Shown here one piece after another: positions 39,928 to 48,462 of a stretch of 64,000 bases of DNA. The notes below the pieces were generated by a model. That model worked only from the letters and a program-made list of their open reading frames with translations, was not told where the DNA came from and ran no database searches. Each line of letters opens with the position of its first letter. The first letter of the stretch is position 1. The DNA comes from JAISGQ01 sp045604155 (GTDB lineage Bacteria > Bacillota > Clostridia > Oscillospirales > Acutalibacteraceae). The stretch lies in the NCBI GenBank assembly GCA_045604155.1, contig JAZUNN010000034.1, forward strand, positions 1 to 64,000. The letters are read 5' to 3'. Position numbers and translations under genes: made by a program.

Positions 39928-40527
39928 TTATTTGCCGCAGTTGGGGCAGGTTCCGTCAGGATTTACTCTGGATCCGCACTCAGTGCAGAAAGCAGTTACA
40001 TACTGAGGTGCAGCCTGAGGAGCAGCCTGGGGAACGTACTGCTGCTGAGGAATGTACTGCTGCTGGGGAACATACTTGGGAGCCTTGGGAGCTTTGGGAG
40101 CTTTTTCAAACTTGGGAAGGGTGAATCCGTCAGATGCTTCGCCCTCGTTCTGATTCTTGAGTTTGTTGTTGATCTGGATAACGTTCTTTACAAGAAGAAC
40201 AAGCATGAGAATCATCTCATATGCAAGGCGTACTGCAACGGGACCGAGGATCATGACGAGAAGACCCTGACCGCCGAGCCATTCGCCATACCAGCTGGTC
40301 TGGAACAGCATGAAGAAGCCTTCGATGAATACGAATGCTGTGCAGAAAATATAGATTGCCTGGAGAACTTTTTCAAGAATAAGCATCTTGAAGTTAAGGA
40401 GATCGTGAACTATCTGCAGGAACTTATTTGTTGCAGATCTCTTCTTTTCGGGTACAATAAAAATAAAAGCGCATACAGTTGCACCCAATGCTGTTATCAA
40501 TGCTATGATTCCAAGTGCTGATGACAT
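39928..40527 (-). CDS. Membrane protein with C-terminal zinc ribbon
   Basis: A 199-residue protein with three hydrophobic segments (about 4-25, 55-80 and 90-115) resembling DUF4282. A Lys/Ala/Pro then Gln/Tyr/Pro/Ala-rich linker with tandem YVPQQQ-like units follows. The last 20 residues form a zinc ribbon (CTECGSRVNPDGTCPNCG). The function is unknown. It has its own promoter, which overlaps the 3' end of the upstream gene. Confidence 0.8.
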   Translation of the reverse strand: MSSALGIIALITALGATVCAFIFIVPEKKRSATNKFLQIVHDLLNFKMLILEKVLQAIYIFCTAFVFIEGFFMLFQTSWYGEWLGGQGLLVMILGPVAVRLAYEMILMLVLLVKNVIQINNKLKNQNEGEASDGFTLPKFEKAPKAPKAPKYVPQQQYIPQQQYVPQAAPQAAPQYVTAFCTECGSRVNPDGTCPNCGK

Positions 40528-40559
40528 ATTTTTTCCTTCTTTCTGTTTTTTCTTCTAAT

Positions 40560-40588
40560 ATGTTACAATTTATATCTTCATATGTCAA
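40560..40588 (-). promoter_or_regulatory. Promoter of the zinc-ribbon membrane protein gene
   Basis: TTGACA (40583-40588), 17 bases, TAACAT (40560-40565) on the minus strand; overlaps the last codons of the DUF2798 gene. Confidence 0.6.
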
Positions 40589-41172
40589 GTGCAGCAGCAA
40601 ATTATTCCCCGTGGAAACATTTCTTTATTTTCGGTGCGGTTTTCATTATAAATCTGAACACAGTTCTGATCAGAGGCTGGATGAAAAAAAAGCTGTGTGA
40701 AAAAAGCGAACGGGAAATTATAGCACATGAGCTTAAGCCAGTTTGCAAGAAGGGTGAAGAAATTGAATCCCATATAGTAAGGATAATACATGAATGCGGC
40801 AAGAAAGCTCATGGCAGGACACATGAGTCCTACTGTTGCACATATAAGTGCGGTCTCAAAAAGCACGGGATGGGTCTCCTTGGGGTCAAACACCTTGCAG
40901 GCAAGTCTGAATGAGCACGGACTGCCCATTACACATTCAAGAGTATATGCGCAGGCAAACTCAATGAGAACAACTGCCCATATAGGCACAAGACCGCCAA
41001 ACATCATGATGCCTCCGTTAAGCCTTATTCCGTCAAGGACTCCTCGTGCTCCCTCAATGGAACTGAAATAATCCCCCTCGACAACATACAGACTGTAAAA
41101 AACGTAGGCGTGGACTGTGACAAGCACAGTGAGGAATGCATAAAGCATTTTCTGAAATCTGTTTTCCGGCAT
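40585..41172 (-). CDS. DUF2798-like membrane protein
   Basis: A 195-residue membrane protein with four hydrophobic segments arranged as two related halves: RFQKMLYAFLTVLVTVHAYV near the start and ALICATVGLMCPAMSFLAAF in the second half, each followed by a long helix. This is the layout of DUF2798 proteins, whose role is unknown. The ATG at 41170-41172 follows AAAGGAG; the longer frame from 41229 is rejected. The tail is basic and ends with three cysteines. Confidence 0.75.
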   Translation of the reverse strand: MPENRFQKMLYAFLTVLVTVHAYVFYSLYVVEGDYFSSIEGARGVLDGIRLNGGIMMFGGLVPIWAVVLIEFACAYTLECVMGSPCSFRLACKVFDPKETHPVLFETALICATVGLMCPAMSFLAAFMYYPYYMGFNFFTLLANWLKLMCYNFPFAFFTQLFFHPASDQNCVQIYNENRTENKEMFPRGIICCCT

Positions 41173-41307
41173 GATTTTTCTCCTTTGCAACACAAAAACA
41201 CAAGCAATGCAGAATGCCCGAAAACCCATAATTACAACATATTACCGTAATCAGATTTACGTGCAGTGCACTACTTGTGTCGTCATGTTTCTGTTTGTTT
41301 TTTATTG

Positions 41308-41337
41308 AGAATATCACTTATTGCAGGAAAAAGTCAA
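41308..41337 (-). promoter_or_regulatory. Promoter of the DUF2798-like gene
   Basis: TTGACT (41332-41337), 18 bases, TATTCT (41308-41313) on the minus strand. A CGTAA-N6-TTACG dyad lies downstream in the leader. Confidence 0.5.
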
Positions 41338-41363
41338 GATATTATTTTCATGCTGATATTCAT

Positions 41364-41398
41364 AAAAAAACAGCAGATGCTCAGTAAGCATCTGCTGT
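41364..41398 (-). terminator. Terminator after the L,D-transpeptidase gene
   Basis: Eleven-bp perfect stem ACAGCAGATGC and complement, seven-base loop, followed on the minus strand by T7. Confidence 0.92.
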
Positions 41399-41406
41399 GA
41401 TGTGCT

Positions 41407-42552
41407 TTATTGTCCTTCCGGAGCGGAAGCTGCTGTTGTAGTCGTGGTGGTAGTAGTTGCAGCCGTTGTGGTGGTTGTTGTTGCCGTGGTTGTGGTGGTT
41501 GTTTCTGCACTTGAAGCAGTTGTTGCAGTTGTGCTTTCAGTTTCAGAAGGTTCCGACGCTTCTGTACTTTCAGTGCTCTCTGTAGCTTCTGTGCTTTCTG
41601 TGCTTTCTGTTGACTCCGTGCTTTCGGTGGAGTCATCTGTTTCGTCAGGCTCGGTATAGAATATTCTGTCGCACTCAGGTGCCCATTTGAAATTGTAGTC
41701 ATAGAGCGGAGCATATACATAGGGCTTGGGCTCAGTTGACTCATCATACTGGGGCTGATAGTTGGGGTTTGCAGGGTCAGGGTCTGTGGGGTCCCAGCCG
41801 TTTTTCGGTGCGGGAGGACGAAGTTTTTCGATAAGTTCCTTGTCGTATGTACCCTTGAACACATATACCGGAGTGCCTGTCGGGCAGTTATCGTATATCC
41901 ACTTGGCACATTCGACCGTAAGTCTTATGCAGCCGCCTGAATTTGCCTTGCCGAGATTTTTATATCTCTTCATATCAAGGGCATTCTTCTTCGTAGCAGT
42001 GTAAGGCACCGAGTGGAACAGGAAGCTTCCCGTTATTCTCGTCGTGTACTGTGCGTAAAGAGGATCACCGTGGCTGAGCATGGTCTGCCACTTATGCTTG
42101 CTGTTCTTCAGGGGATAATAGCCGTCGGGAAGCTTATCTATCTTTTCGCCTGTGGAGCATATGCACTGGCGCACAAGGGTTTCATACTTGCCCTCTTCGT
42201 TTGTTGTATAGATGCTTACTACCTGACCAACCTTATCGATGGTAATAAAATAAGGCAGATCTATTTCATATACTGTCTTCTCGGGCTCTGTGACATCTGT
42301 TTCGGATACGTCTGTTTCGGAGGTTTCAACACTCGATGTAACGTCATTTCCGATTTCTGTCCAGTAGCTGTCCTCGGGAGTTTCTGTTATTATTACTTCC
42401 GGTTCTTTTTCAGCTTTTTCGCCTGCATCGGCAATAAGATAGGGGGCCGACATTATATTGACAGCTATAAGCAGTAACGCCATGACGATGATGACAGCCT
42501 TCAGCCATTTTAAATTCCCCGTATTGTTTCGGTTCATATTTACGTTTGCCAT
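41407..42552 (-). CDS. L,D-transpeptidase (YkuD) with Thr/Ser-rich C-terminal tail
   Basis: A 381-residue peptidoglycan cross-linking enzyme. It has an N-terminal membrane anchor (about 16-38), an acidic linker, and a YkuD domain at about 95-240 with the histidine in SFLFHSVPY and the catalytic cysteine at 208 in SGGCIRL. Residues from about 312 onward are low-complexity: first TES-type repeats, then long runs of threonine with alanine. The ATG at 42550-42552 has an AAGGTGA site and is preferred to an upstream frame. It has its own consensus promoter and a strong terminator. Confidence 0.93.
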   Translation of the reverse strand: MANVNMNRNNTGNLKWLKAVIIVMALLLIAVNIMSAPYLIADAGEKAEKEPEVIITETPEDSYWTEIGNDVTSSVETSETDVSETDVTEPEKTVYEIDLPYFITIDKVGQVVSIYTTNEEGKYETLVRQCICSTGEKIDKLPDGYYPLKNSKHKWQTMLSHGDPLYAQYTTRITGSFLFHSVPYTATKKNALDMKRYKNLGKANSGGCIRLTVECAKWIYDNCPTGTPVYVFKGTYDKELIEKLRPPAPKNGWDPTDPDPANPNYQPQYDESTEPKPYVYAPLYDYNFKWAPECDRIFYTEPDETDDSTESTESTESTESTEATESTESTEASEPSETESTTATTASSAETTTTTTATTTTTTAATTTTTTTTAASAPEGQ

Positions 42553-42588
42553 GCCGTCACCTTCCTTTCGCAATCAGATTCCATGATA

Positions 42589-42617
42589 ATAATACAAAAT
42601 TTATTCCTTATTGTCAA
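42589..42617 (-). promoter_or_regulatory. Promoter of the L,D-transpeptidase gene
   Basis: TTGACA (42612-42617), 17 bases, TATTAT (42589-42594) on the minus strand. It stands back to back with the metK promoter, 48 bases away. Confidence 0.8.
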
Positions 42618-42664
42618 TCGAAGTACAGATATACGCCAAAAATCCTCATATATTCGCAAAGTTA

Positions 42665-42693
42665 TTGACACCCGAAGGTTTTTGCTGTATAAT
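42665..42693 (+). promoter_or_regulatory. Consensus promoter of metK
   Basis: TTGACA (42665-42670), 17 bases, TATAAT (42688-42693): a perfect sigma-A consensus. Transcription should begin near 42700, just before the riboswitch. Confidence 0.92.
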
Positions 42694-42715
42694 ATTTAAG
42701 GTCAATTTAATAAAA

Positions 42716-42809
42716 CTTATCAAGAGTGACGGAGGGAACAGGCCCTGTGATGTCCGGCAACCTGCTTTTTGTAAGGTGCCAATTCCTGCGGCAAGTGCCG
42801 GAAGATGAG
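42716..42809 (+). ncRNA. SAM-I (S-box) riboswitch aptamer
   Basis: P1 is formed by CTTATC at the 5' end and GATGAG at the 3' end. Between them are the S-box landmarks AAGAG, GGAGGGA, GGCCC, CCGGCAACC, AAGGTGCCAATTCC and a GCGGCAAGTGCCG helix. It senses S-adenosylmethionine. The gene controlled is metK, so this is product feedback at the transcript level. Confidence 0.95.
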
Positions 42810-42817
42810 CTGTGTTT

Positions 42818-42850
42818 GTTCGTTCCGACCTTGCGGAACGGACTTTTTTA
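42818..42850 (+). terminator. Riboswitch-controlled terminator before metK
   Basis: Ten-bp stem (GTTCGTTCCG with CGGAACGGAC, one G-U pair) and six-base loop, followed by T6. It directly follows the P1 3' arm, so it is the expression platform: ligand binding favours termination. Confidence 0.92.
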
Positions 42851-42868
42851 TTTTGGGAGGATAAATAT

Positions 42869-44095
42869 ATGGCAAGATTTTTCACATCGGAATCCGTAAC
42901 AGAAGGACATCCCGACAAAGTATGTGACTGCATTTCCGATGCAGTTCTGGACGAAATTTTCTCAAAGGACCCCAACGCACGTGTTGCCTGCGAATGCATG
43001 GTAACAACAGACAAGCTTTTCATGTCAGGTGAGGTTTCCACAACCTGCGAATACGATGCAGAGGAAGTTGCTCGCCGCACAATCCGTGAAATCGGCTACA
43101 CAAGTGATGATATTGGCTTCAATGCTGATACCTGCGCAATTTCCAACAACATTCACACCCAATCTGCAGACATCGCCCTCGGCGTTGACAATGCAAGCGA
43201 GATAAAGGAAGGCAGCGCTGACAAGTACGATCAGATCGGCGCAGGCGATCAGGGTATGATGTTCGGTTATGCCTGCAACGAAACAGAGGAGCTTATGCCT
43301 CTGCCTATCTCCCTTTCTCACAAGCTTGCAAGAAAGCTTACCGAGGTTCGCAAGAACGGCACGCTCCCATATCTGCGTCCCGACGGAAAGACTCAGGTGA
43401 CTGTTGAGTATGACGATGACGGTGCTCCCGTACGTGTTGATACCGTTGTTATTTCCACTCAGCACGATGCTGATGTTTCCCTCGATACCATCCGTGCCGA
43501 TCTTGCAAAGCACGTTATACTCCCCGTAATTCCCAAGGAGCTTATTACCGTCGGTATGAAGGTTTATATCAACCCCACCGGACGTTTTGTCATCGGCGGA
43601 CCTCACGGTGACACAGGTCTCACCGGCAGAAAGATTATTGTTGACACCTACGGCGGATATGCACGTCACGGCGGCGGAGCATTTTCCGGCAAGGACCCCA
43701 CAAAGGTTGACCGCAGCGCAGCTTACATGGCACGTTACATTGCAAAGAACATCGTTGCAGCAGGTCTTGCATGGAAGTGCGAAATTCAGCTCTCCTATGC
43801 AATCGGTATGGCAAAGCCCGTTTCTGTTCTTATCGACACCTTTGAAACCGGTGCAGTTGCTGACGAGGAGCTTTCCGAGGCAGTAAGCAAGGTATTTGAC
43901 CTTCGTCCTGCCGCCATCATCGACACCCTCGGTCTTCGTGCTCCCATCTACCGTCAGACCGCTGCATACGGTCACTTCGGAAGAAACGATGCTTCTCTCC
44001 CCTGGGAGAAGACCGACAAGGTCCAGGAGCTCTGTGATGCAGTTGGTGTTGACCTTGACAACAGCACTCTCTTAAAGCTTGCACAGGACAACTGA
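42869..44095 (+). CDS. metK: S-adenosylmethionine synthetase
   Basis: Makes S-adenosylmethionine from methionine and ATP. Length is 408 residues. GHPDKVCD is at 13-20, GAGDQGMMFGYA near 120, and GGPHGDTGLTGRKIIVDTYG near 250, followed by the P-loop-like GGGAFSGKDPTKVDRSAAY. The ATG at 42869 follows GGGAGG; an upstream in-frame ATG at 42812 lies inside the riboswitch platform and is rejected. It is under S-box control. Confidence 0.98.
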   Translation: MARFFTSESVTEGHPDKVCDCISDAVLDEIFSKDPNARVACECMVTTDKLFMSGEVSTTCEYDAEEVARRTIREIGYTSDDIGFNADTCAISNNIHTQSADIALGVDNASEIKEGSADKYDQIGAGDQGMMFGYACNETEELMPLPISLSHKLARKLTEVRKNGTLPYLRPDGKTQVTVEYDDDGAPVRVDTVVISTQHDADVSLDTIRADLAKHVILPVIPKELITVGMKVYINPTGRFVIGGPHGDTGLTGRKIIVDTYGGYARHGGGAFSGKDPTKVDRSAAYMARYIAKNIVAAGLAWKCEIQLSYAIGMAKPVSVLIDTFETGAVADEELSEAVSKVFDLRPAAIIDTLGLRAPIYRQTAAYGHFGRNDASLPWEKTDKVQELCDAVGVDLDNSTLLKLAQDN

Positions 44096-44117
44096 TAATC
44101 CGATAAAACAATGACAG

Positions 44118-44157
44118 ATCACCTCACCGCAGCATATTCTGTGGTGAGGTGATTTTT
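44118..44157 (+). terminator. metK terminator whose 3' arm is the next gene's ribosome site
   Basis: Eleven-bp perfect stem ATCACCTCACC / GGTGAGGTGAT, followed by T5. The 3' arm contains GAGGTG, located about eight bases before the ATG at 44159, so the hairpin would both terminate the metK transcript and mask the ribosome site of any read-through RNA. Confidence 0.8.
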
Positions 44158-44158
44158 C

Positions 44159-44482
44159 ATGAGTGTTCCTCTATGTGTTTTTATCTGGATACTTGCTGCA
44201 CTGGGCTTTTTTGAGCTCCTTTTTGCTGCTGTCAGCTTTCTTTTTCTTGCACCCGAAGAAACAGGACGTGGAATTGTGGAGCTGAGCGGTCATATGGAGA
44301 ATGCGGAATTTCTCATACGCAGTGCTCTTCTTTCATGCAGGGGAACTGTGTACATAATTGATTCCGGTGCGGACAGTGAAACCCTTGCCGTTGCTGAATT
44401 TTTTGCAAATGAAAGCAGTCGTGTCATTATACTATGCCCCTGCCATGCCCTTCCGGTTTTCTGCAAAGACATCCCCCAATGA
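44159..44482 (+). CDS. Small membrane-anchored protein of unknown function
   Basis: A 107-residue protein: one N-terminal membrane helix (about 5-30), then a soluble alpha/beta-looking part (NAEFLIRSALLSCRGTVYII and DSGADSETLAVAEFF). The order of hydrophobic and charged residues looks like real coding sequence, but the family is not recognised. Its ribosome site is in the metK terminator. Its last 51 bases overlap the end of the convergent gene 44432-45022. Confidence 0.6.
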   Translation: MSVPLCVFIWILAALGFFELLFAAVSFLFLAPEETGRGIVELSGHMENAEFLIRSALLSCRGTVYIIDSGADSETLAVAEFFANESSRVIILCPCHALPVFCKDIPQ

Positions 44483-45022
44483 AATGCTTTCATCGAGATG
44501 CACAGGCACCGTGATTTTCTCTCCTGCCTTTGGCTCTATCTGGGCGTGACTTACGGAAATATAACCCTGGGCTGTAATGCTCACTCTCCATGCCGCATCC
44601 GCAAACACAGGAATTTCAGGGGTTTCACCCTTTTCGTCCGTTAATGCACGGATGAAAAGCCCGTCGTTTCTGTGGAGCAGTATCTGCGCATTTTCTATCG
44701 GCATTGCATCTGATGTGCTTTCAACAAGAAAACTGCAGAGTGCTATTCCTCCGGCACACGTGGAGCAGACCGAAAAATCGGTCTGCTCTTCCTGCTGTTC
44801 GCTCTCGTTATCAGAATCAGATTCAGGCTCGTATTCGGGCTTCTGCTCAGGTTCAGGAGTTGTTTCCGTTTTCTGACTTTCTTCCTTTTCTTCAGGCAGA
44901 CTCTTTTTTTCTGCCTCGTTTTCTTCTTTATGAGTTTCTTTCGGACTCTCAGATGAGGCTCTGCGGTACATTTCCATCATCTCTCTGCGGTATCTTTCTA
45001 TAGTATTTTCCCTTTCAGGCAC
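44432..45022 (-). CDS. Carboxypeptidase-regulatory-like protein with acidic N-terminal region
   Basis: A 196-residue protein. A short conserved-looking basic start (ERYRREMMEMYRRA) is followed by about 70 residues rich in Glu, Lys, Ser and Pro. The C-terminal 100 residues look like a carboxypeptidase-regulatory/Ig-like beta domain (PIENAQILLHR, TDEKGETPEIPVF, AWRVSITAQGYISV). The start is GTG at 45020-45022 after GGAAGGG. No signal peptide is seen. The 3' end overlaps the convergent gene by 51 bases. The function is unknown; the layout resembles clostridial cortex- or spore-associated proteins, but this is a guess. Confidence 0.65.
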   Translation of the reverse strand: MPERENTIERYRREMMEMYRRASSESPKETHKEENEAEKKSLPEEKEESQKTETTPEPEQKPEYEPESDSDNESEQQEEQTDFSVCSTCAGGIALCSFLVESTSDAMPIENAQILLHRNDGLFIRALTDEKGETPEIPVFADAAWRVSITAQGYISVSHAQIEPKAGEKITVPVHLDESISLGDVFAENRKGMAGA

Positions 45023-45099
45023 CTGTAATCACCCTTCCTTTCGTTAATTTGTATGCAAAAATTCAGGATTTTATCATTATAAATTATGTATTTCCTCGA

Positions 45100-45129
45100 T
45101 TTACAAATCCATCACATTTGTGCTATAAT
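45100..45129 (+). promoter_or_regulatory. Promoter of the SNF2 helicase gene
   Basis: TTTACA (45100-45105), 18 bases, TATAAT (45124-45129), with TGC directly before it (extended -10). A weaker divergent promoter (TTGTAA at 45101-45106, TATAAT at 45076-45081, 19-base spacer, minus strand) overlaps the same -35 region. Confidence 0.7.
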
Positions 45130-45234
45130 TAAGCGAGTATTTTCAGAGGCATAATAAAATTACGCCGTTAATTTTCAGTTTATTTTCAGTTAACACTTTT
45201 CATATTATAATTAACTTTTTGGGGGTGGATTTTT

Positions 45235-48200
45235 ATGACAGATATGGATATCCATAACTGGTGCAGAAATCCCGCAGTTTTCATGCGAGGACGTTCCATG
45301 TACAAACAACACATGGTAGGTCCTGTTGAAAAGAAAGAGCTTGAAAACGGACTTTACTGGCTTTATGCCAAGGTTGTGGGCAGCAGCGGTACTGATTATG
45401 CCGTTTCTGTTCTTGTTCACGATACAAACGGAATCCAGAACGGACACTGTACCTGCCCTGATCACGCAGCCGGCAGAGCTGTGTGCAAGCATATGGTCGC
45501 CATGACCCTTGAATATATCAAGCCTGCACCTGTTGAGGCAGAGCAGGCTGAAGGCCGAACCACAAGCACTGTCCGAAGCCTTATTGAGACCTATACTGTC
45601 CGTGAACAGCAGGCTCTGCCGTCACAGCAGTACCGAGGAAAAGTACGTATTGACCCTATTCTCCGTCTTGAGGCTGCAGGTCTCAGGCTTGAGATAAAGG
45701 TCGGTGCAGGCAGAACATATATCATCAAGGATATTGCAGAATTCATCGGTCAGATCAAGCGTGGCGAATATATCCAGTACGGCAAGGATTTCGGTTTTGT
45801 TCACGTCGAGGAGATGTTTACTCTCCGTTCACGTATGCTTCTCAGCTTCCTTAAAGAAAAAATCGCTGCAGACAACGAAATGATGAACAGTATGCCCGGT
45901 CATTCCGTGCTTTTTGATATGCGTCAGCTTATAATGACTCCCCGTGATATGGACAGCTTCTTTGATGTCATGGAGGGTGAGACCATTACAGCCTGGCTGC
46001 CTACCAATATGTCACTTACTCTGGTGCGCCGCAATCCTGCTCTTACTGTCGTTATTGAAGGCAAGGGTGATGAGGGTGCTTCCATCGCTACCGATAAATA
46101 CCGTGTTTTCTCAGGTGTTTCCTGCTGCTATGCAGTGCGAAATGGTATGCTTTACCGCTGCAGTGATGACTTTTCCTCCGATATGGAAAGCTTCCTGCGC
46201 TTAACGGGTGCTTCCTGCGAATGGGAAATGACTGTAAGCAAGAAGGACCTTCCCGCATTCTGCGCAAGTGTTCTTCCTTCCATTTCAAAATGGGCTTTCC
46301 TCAAGGAGAAAAACATCAATCTTGAGGAATTCTCTCCCCTGCCCGAGCTTTTCAGATTCTATCTTGATATGCCCAAGTCCAACGAGCTCACCTGCCGTCC
46401 TGCCGTACGTTACGGCGACATCGAGGTAAATCTTCTTGAGGACAGTCAGGATGCTCAGGTCAACAGAAATCTCAACTCTGAATCCCGTGTGCGCACACTT
46501 CTTGCACGTTACTTCGATATTCCCACGGAGCCCGAGGCTACTCTGCGCATAGTTTCCGATGACGAGCTTATATACAATTTCCTCGAAACAGGCGTTTCGG
46601 AGCTTATGAGTCTGGGTGAGGTTTACGCCTCCGAGGGCTTCAAGAAGGCAAAGATTCTTTCAAAGCCCAATGTCACTGTGGGTGTCAAGGTTGACAGCGA
46701 CCTGCTCAGGCTTGAGGTTGACTGCGAGGATATCCCCCGTGATGAGCTTCGTGCGCTTCTTTCCAGCTACCGCAAGAAAATGCGCTTCCACCGTCTTAAG
46801 AACGGTAAGTTTGTTACCCTTGAATCCAGCAGCTTTGCTACTGTTTCCGAGCTTGCTGAAGGTCTGCAGATGACAGGCGCTCAGCTTATGACAGGTACCT
46901 TTGAGGCTCCTGCAAACCGTGCCCTTTACGTTGACTCCGTACTCAAGGCAGGTCAGGGCATCACTCTGCGCCGTGATCATATTTTCAGAGATCTTATAAG
47001 AAACATGAACTCTGCTGCTGAAGCAGAATTTGAAGTTCCCGAAAGCATGGCCAAGCTCCTCAGAACCTATCAGACCGTTGGTTTCCGCTGGCTCAAGACC
47101 ATTGAGCATTACGGCTTCGGCGGTATTCTTGCGGACGAAATGGGTCTTGGCAAAACTGTTCAGATAATTGCACTTCTTCTCTCTGAAGCTCAGACAAACG
47201 GCAGAACTTCTCTTATTGTCTGTCCCGCTTCACTTGTATACAACTGGCTCAGTGAGTTCAAAAAGTTTGCTCCTTCCATGAAGTGCGCTGTTGTTGCGGG
47301 CACTGCCGAGGAACGTGCTTCACTTATTGAGCATTACACCGATTATGATGTTCTTGTCACTTCCTACGACCTGCTTCGCCGTGATGTTGAGCATTACGGT
47401 CAGGCAACCTTCCGTTACTGCATCATTGACGAGGCTCAGTATATCAAGAATCACGATACACTCAGTGCAAAGAGTGTAAAGACTATCCGTGCAGCTACTC
47501 GCTTCGCTCTTACCGGTACCCCCATCGAAAACCGTCTCAGCGAGCTCTGGAGTATTTTCGACTTCCTTATGCCCGGATTCCTGTACAATTACAACCGCTT
47601 CCGTGAAAAGATCGAATCGCCCATTGTCAAGGACGGCGACAGGTCTGTCACAGAGCGTCTGCATCGCATGATCGCACCCTTTATTCTGCGCCGACTCAAG
47701 AAGGATGTTCTCCGTGATCTTCCCGACAAGCTGGAGCAGTGCATTTACTCTCGCATGGGTGATGAGCAGAGCAAGCTTTACCGTGCTCATGCCGCTCAGC
47801 TTATTCAGAGTCTGCGTGAACACACCAACGAAAGCTTCGGTGCCGGAAAGCTTCAGGTTCTTTCCGAGCTTACAAAGCTCCGTCAGATCTGCTGCGATCC
47901 CACACTTTTCTTCGACGACTACAGCGGAGGCTCTGCAAAGCTTGAGACCTGCATGGAAAAAATCAGCAATGCTGTTTCCGGCGGTCACAAGATTCTGCTT
48001 TTCTCTCAGTTCACTTCAATGCTTTCGATTATCGCTCAGCGACTGACTGCCGATGGCATTTCATACTATATTATCACCGGTTCTACCGGCAAGGAACAGC
48101 GTCTGTCCCTTGTCAATGCATTCAACCGTGACGACACATCCGTATTTCTTATCTCCCTCAAGGCAGGCGGTACGGGTCTTAACCTCACATCGGCTGATGT

Positions 48201-48447
48201 TGTCATCCATTACGATCCGTGGTGGAATGTGGCTGCTCAGGATCAGGCAACCGACCGTGCTCACCGCATAGGTCAGCGCAATATAGTTACTGTTCTCAAG
48301 CTGATAGCTCAGAACACCATCGAAGAAAAAATTCTTGCCCTGCAGGAAAGCAAGCGTGAGCTTGCCGACAGTGTTATTTCCAGAGGCGGATCGACTATCG
48401 GTGATATTACACGTGATGAACTTATTGAACTGCTTACCGAAGAATAA
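45235..48447 (+). CDS. SNF2-family helicase with SWIM zinc finger
   Basis: A 1070-residue Swi2/Snf2 ATPase. An N-terminal SWIM finger (CTCPDHAAGRAVCKH, about 72-86) is followed by about 500 residues of family-specific sequence. The SNF2 motor follows: DEMGLGKT near 633, the DEAQ box near 731 and TGTPIENRLSELWS. The second lobe ends with GGTGLNLTSAD and DRAHRIGQ near 1010. Firmicutes often carry one such protein; its role in DNA transactions is unclear. The ATG follows GGGGGTGG. The amidohydrolase gene starts 15 bases later. Confidence 0.95.
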   Translation: MTDMDIHNWCRNPAVFMRGRSMYKQHMVGPVEKKELENGLYWLYAKVVGSSGTDYAVSVLVHDTNGIQNGHCTCPDHAAGRAVCKHMVAMTLEYIKPAPVEAEQAEGRTTSTVRSLIETYTVREQQALPSQQYRGKVRIDPILRLEAAGLRLEIKVGAGRTYIIKDIAEFIGQIKRGEYIQYGKDFGFVHVEEMFTLRSRMLLSFLKEKIAADNEMMNSMPGHSVLFDMRQLIMTPRDMDSFFDVMEGETITAWLPTNMSLTLVRRNPALTVVIEGKGDEGASIATDKYRVFSGVSCCYAVRNGMLYRCSDDFSSDMESFLRLTGASCEWEMTVSKKDLPAFCASVLPSISKWAFLKEKNINLEEFSPLPELFRFYLDMPKSNELTCRPAVRYGDIEVNLLEDSQDAQVNRNLNSESRVRTLLARYFDIPTEPEATLRIVSDDELIYNFLETGVSELMSLGEVYASEGFKKAKILSKPNVTVGVKVDSDLLRLEVDCEDIPRDELRALLSSYRKKMRFHRLKNGKFVTLESSSFATVSELAEGLQMTGAQLMTGTFEAPANRALYVDSVLKAGQGITLRRDHIFRDLIRNMNSAAEAEFEVPESMAKLLRTYQTVGFRWLKTIEHYGFGGILADEMGLGKTVQIIALLLSEAQTNGRTSLIVCPASLVYNWLSEFKKFAPSMKCAVVAGTAEERASLIEHYTDYDVLVTSYDLLRRDVEHYGQATFRYCIIDEAQYIKNHDTLSAKSVKTIRAATRFALTGTPIENRLSELWSIFDFLMPGFLYNYNRFREKIESPIVKDGDRSVTERLHRMIAPFILRRLKKDVLRDLPDKLEQCIYSRMGDEQSKLYRAHAAQLIQSLREHTNESFGAGKLQVLSELTKLRQICCDPTLFFDDYSGGSAKLETCMEKISNAVSGGHKILLFSQFTSMLSIIAQRLTADGISYYIITGSTGKEQRLSLVNAFNRDDTSVFLISLKAGGTGLNLTSADVVIHYDPWWNVAAQDQATDRAHRIGQRNIVTVLKLIAQNTIEEKILALQESKRELADSVISRGGSTIGDITRDELIELLTEE

Positions 48448-48462
48448 AGAGGTCCTGCGCAA

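Noticed and set aside
41402..41659. Valine-rich plus-strand frame
   Set aside because: Mirror of the Thr/Ser-coding repeat in the L,D-transpeptidase; no start signals.
42812..42868. N-terminal extension of MetK
   Set aside because: It would translate the riboswitch expression platform; the ATG at 42869 has the ribosome site and the family start.
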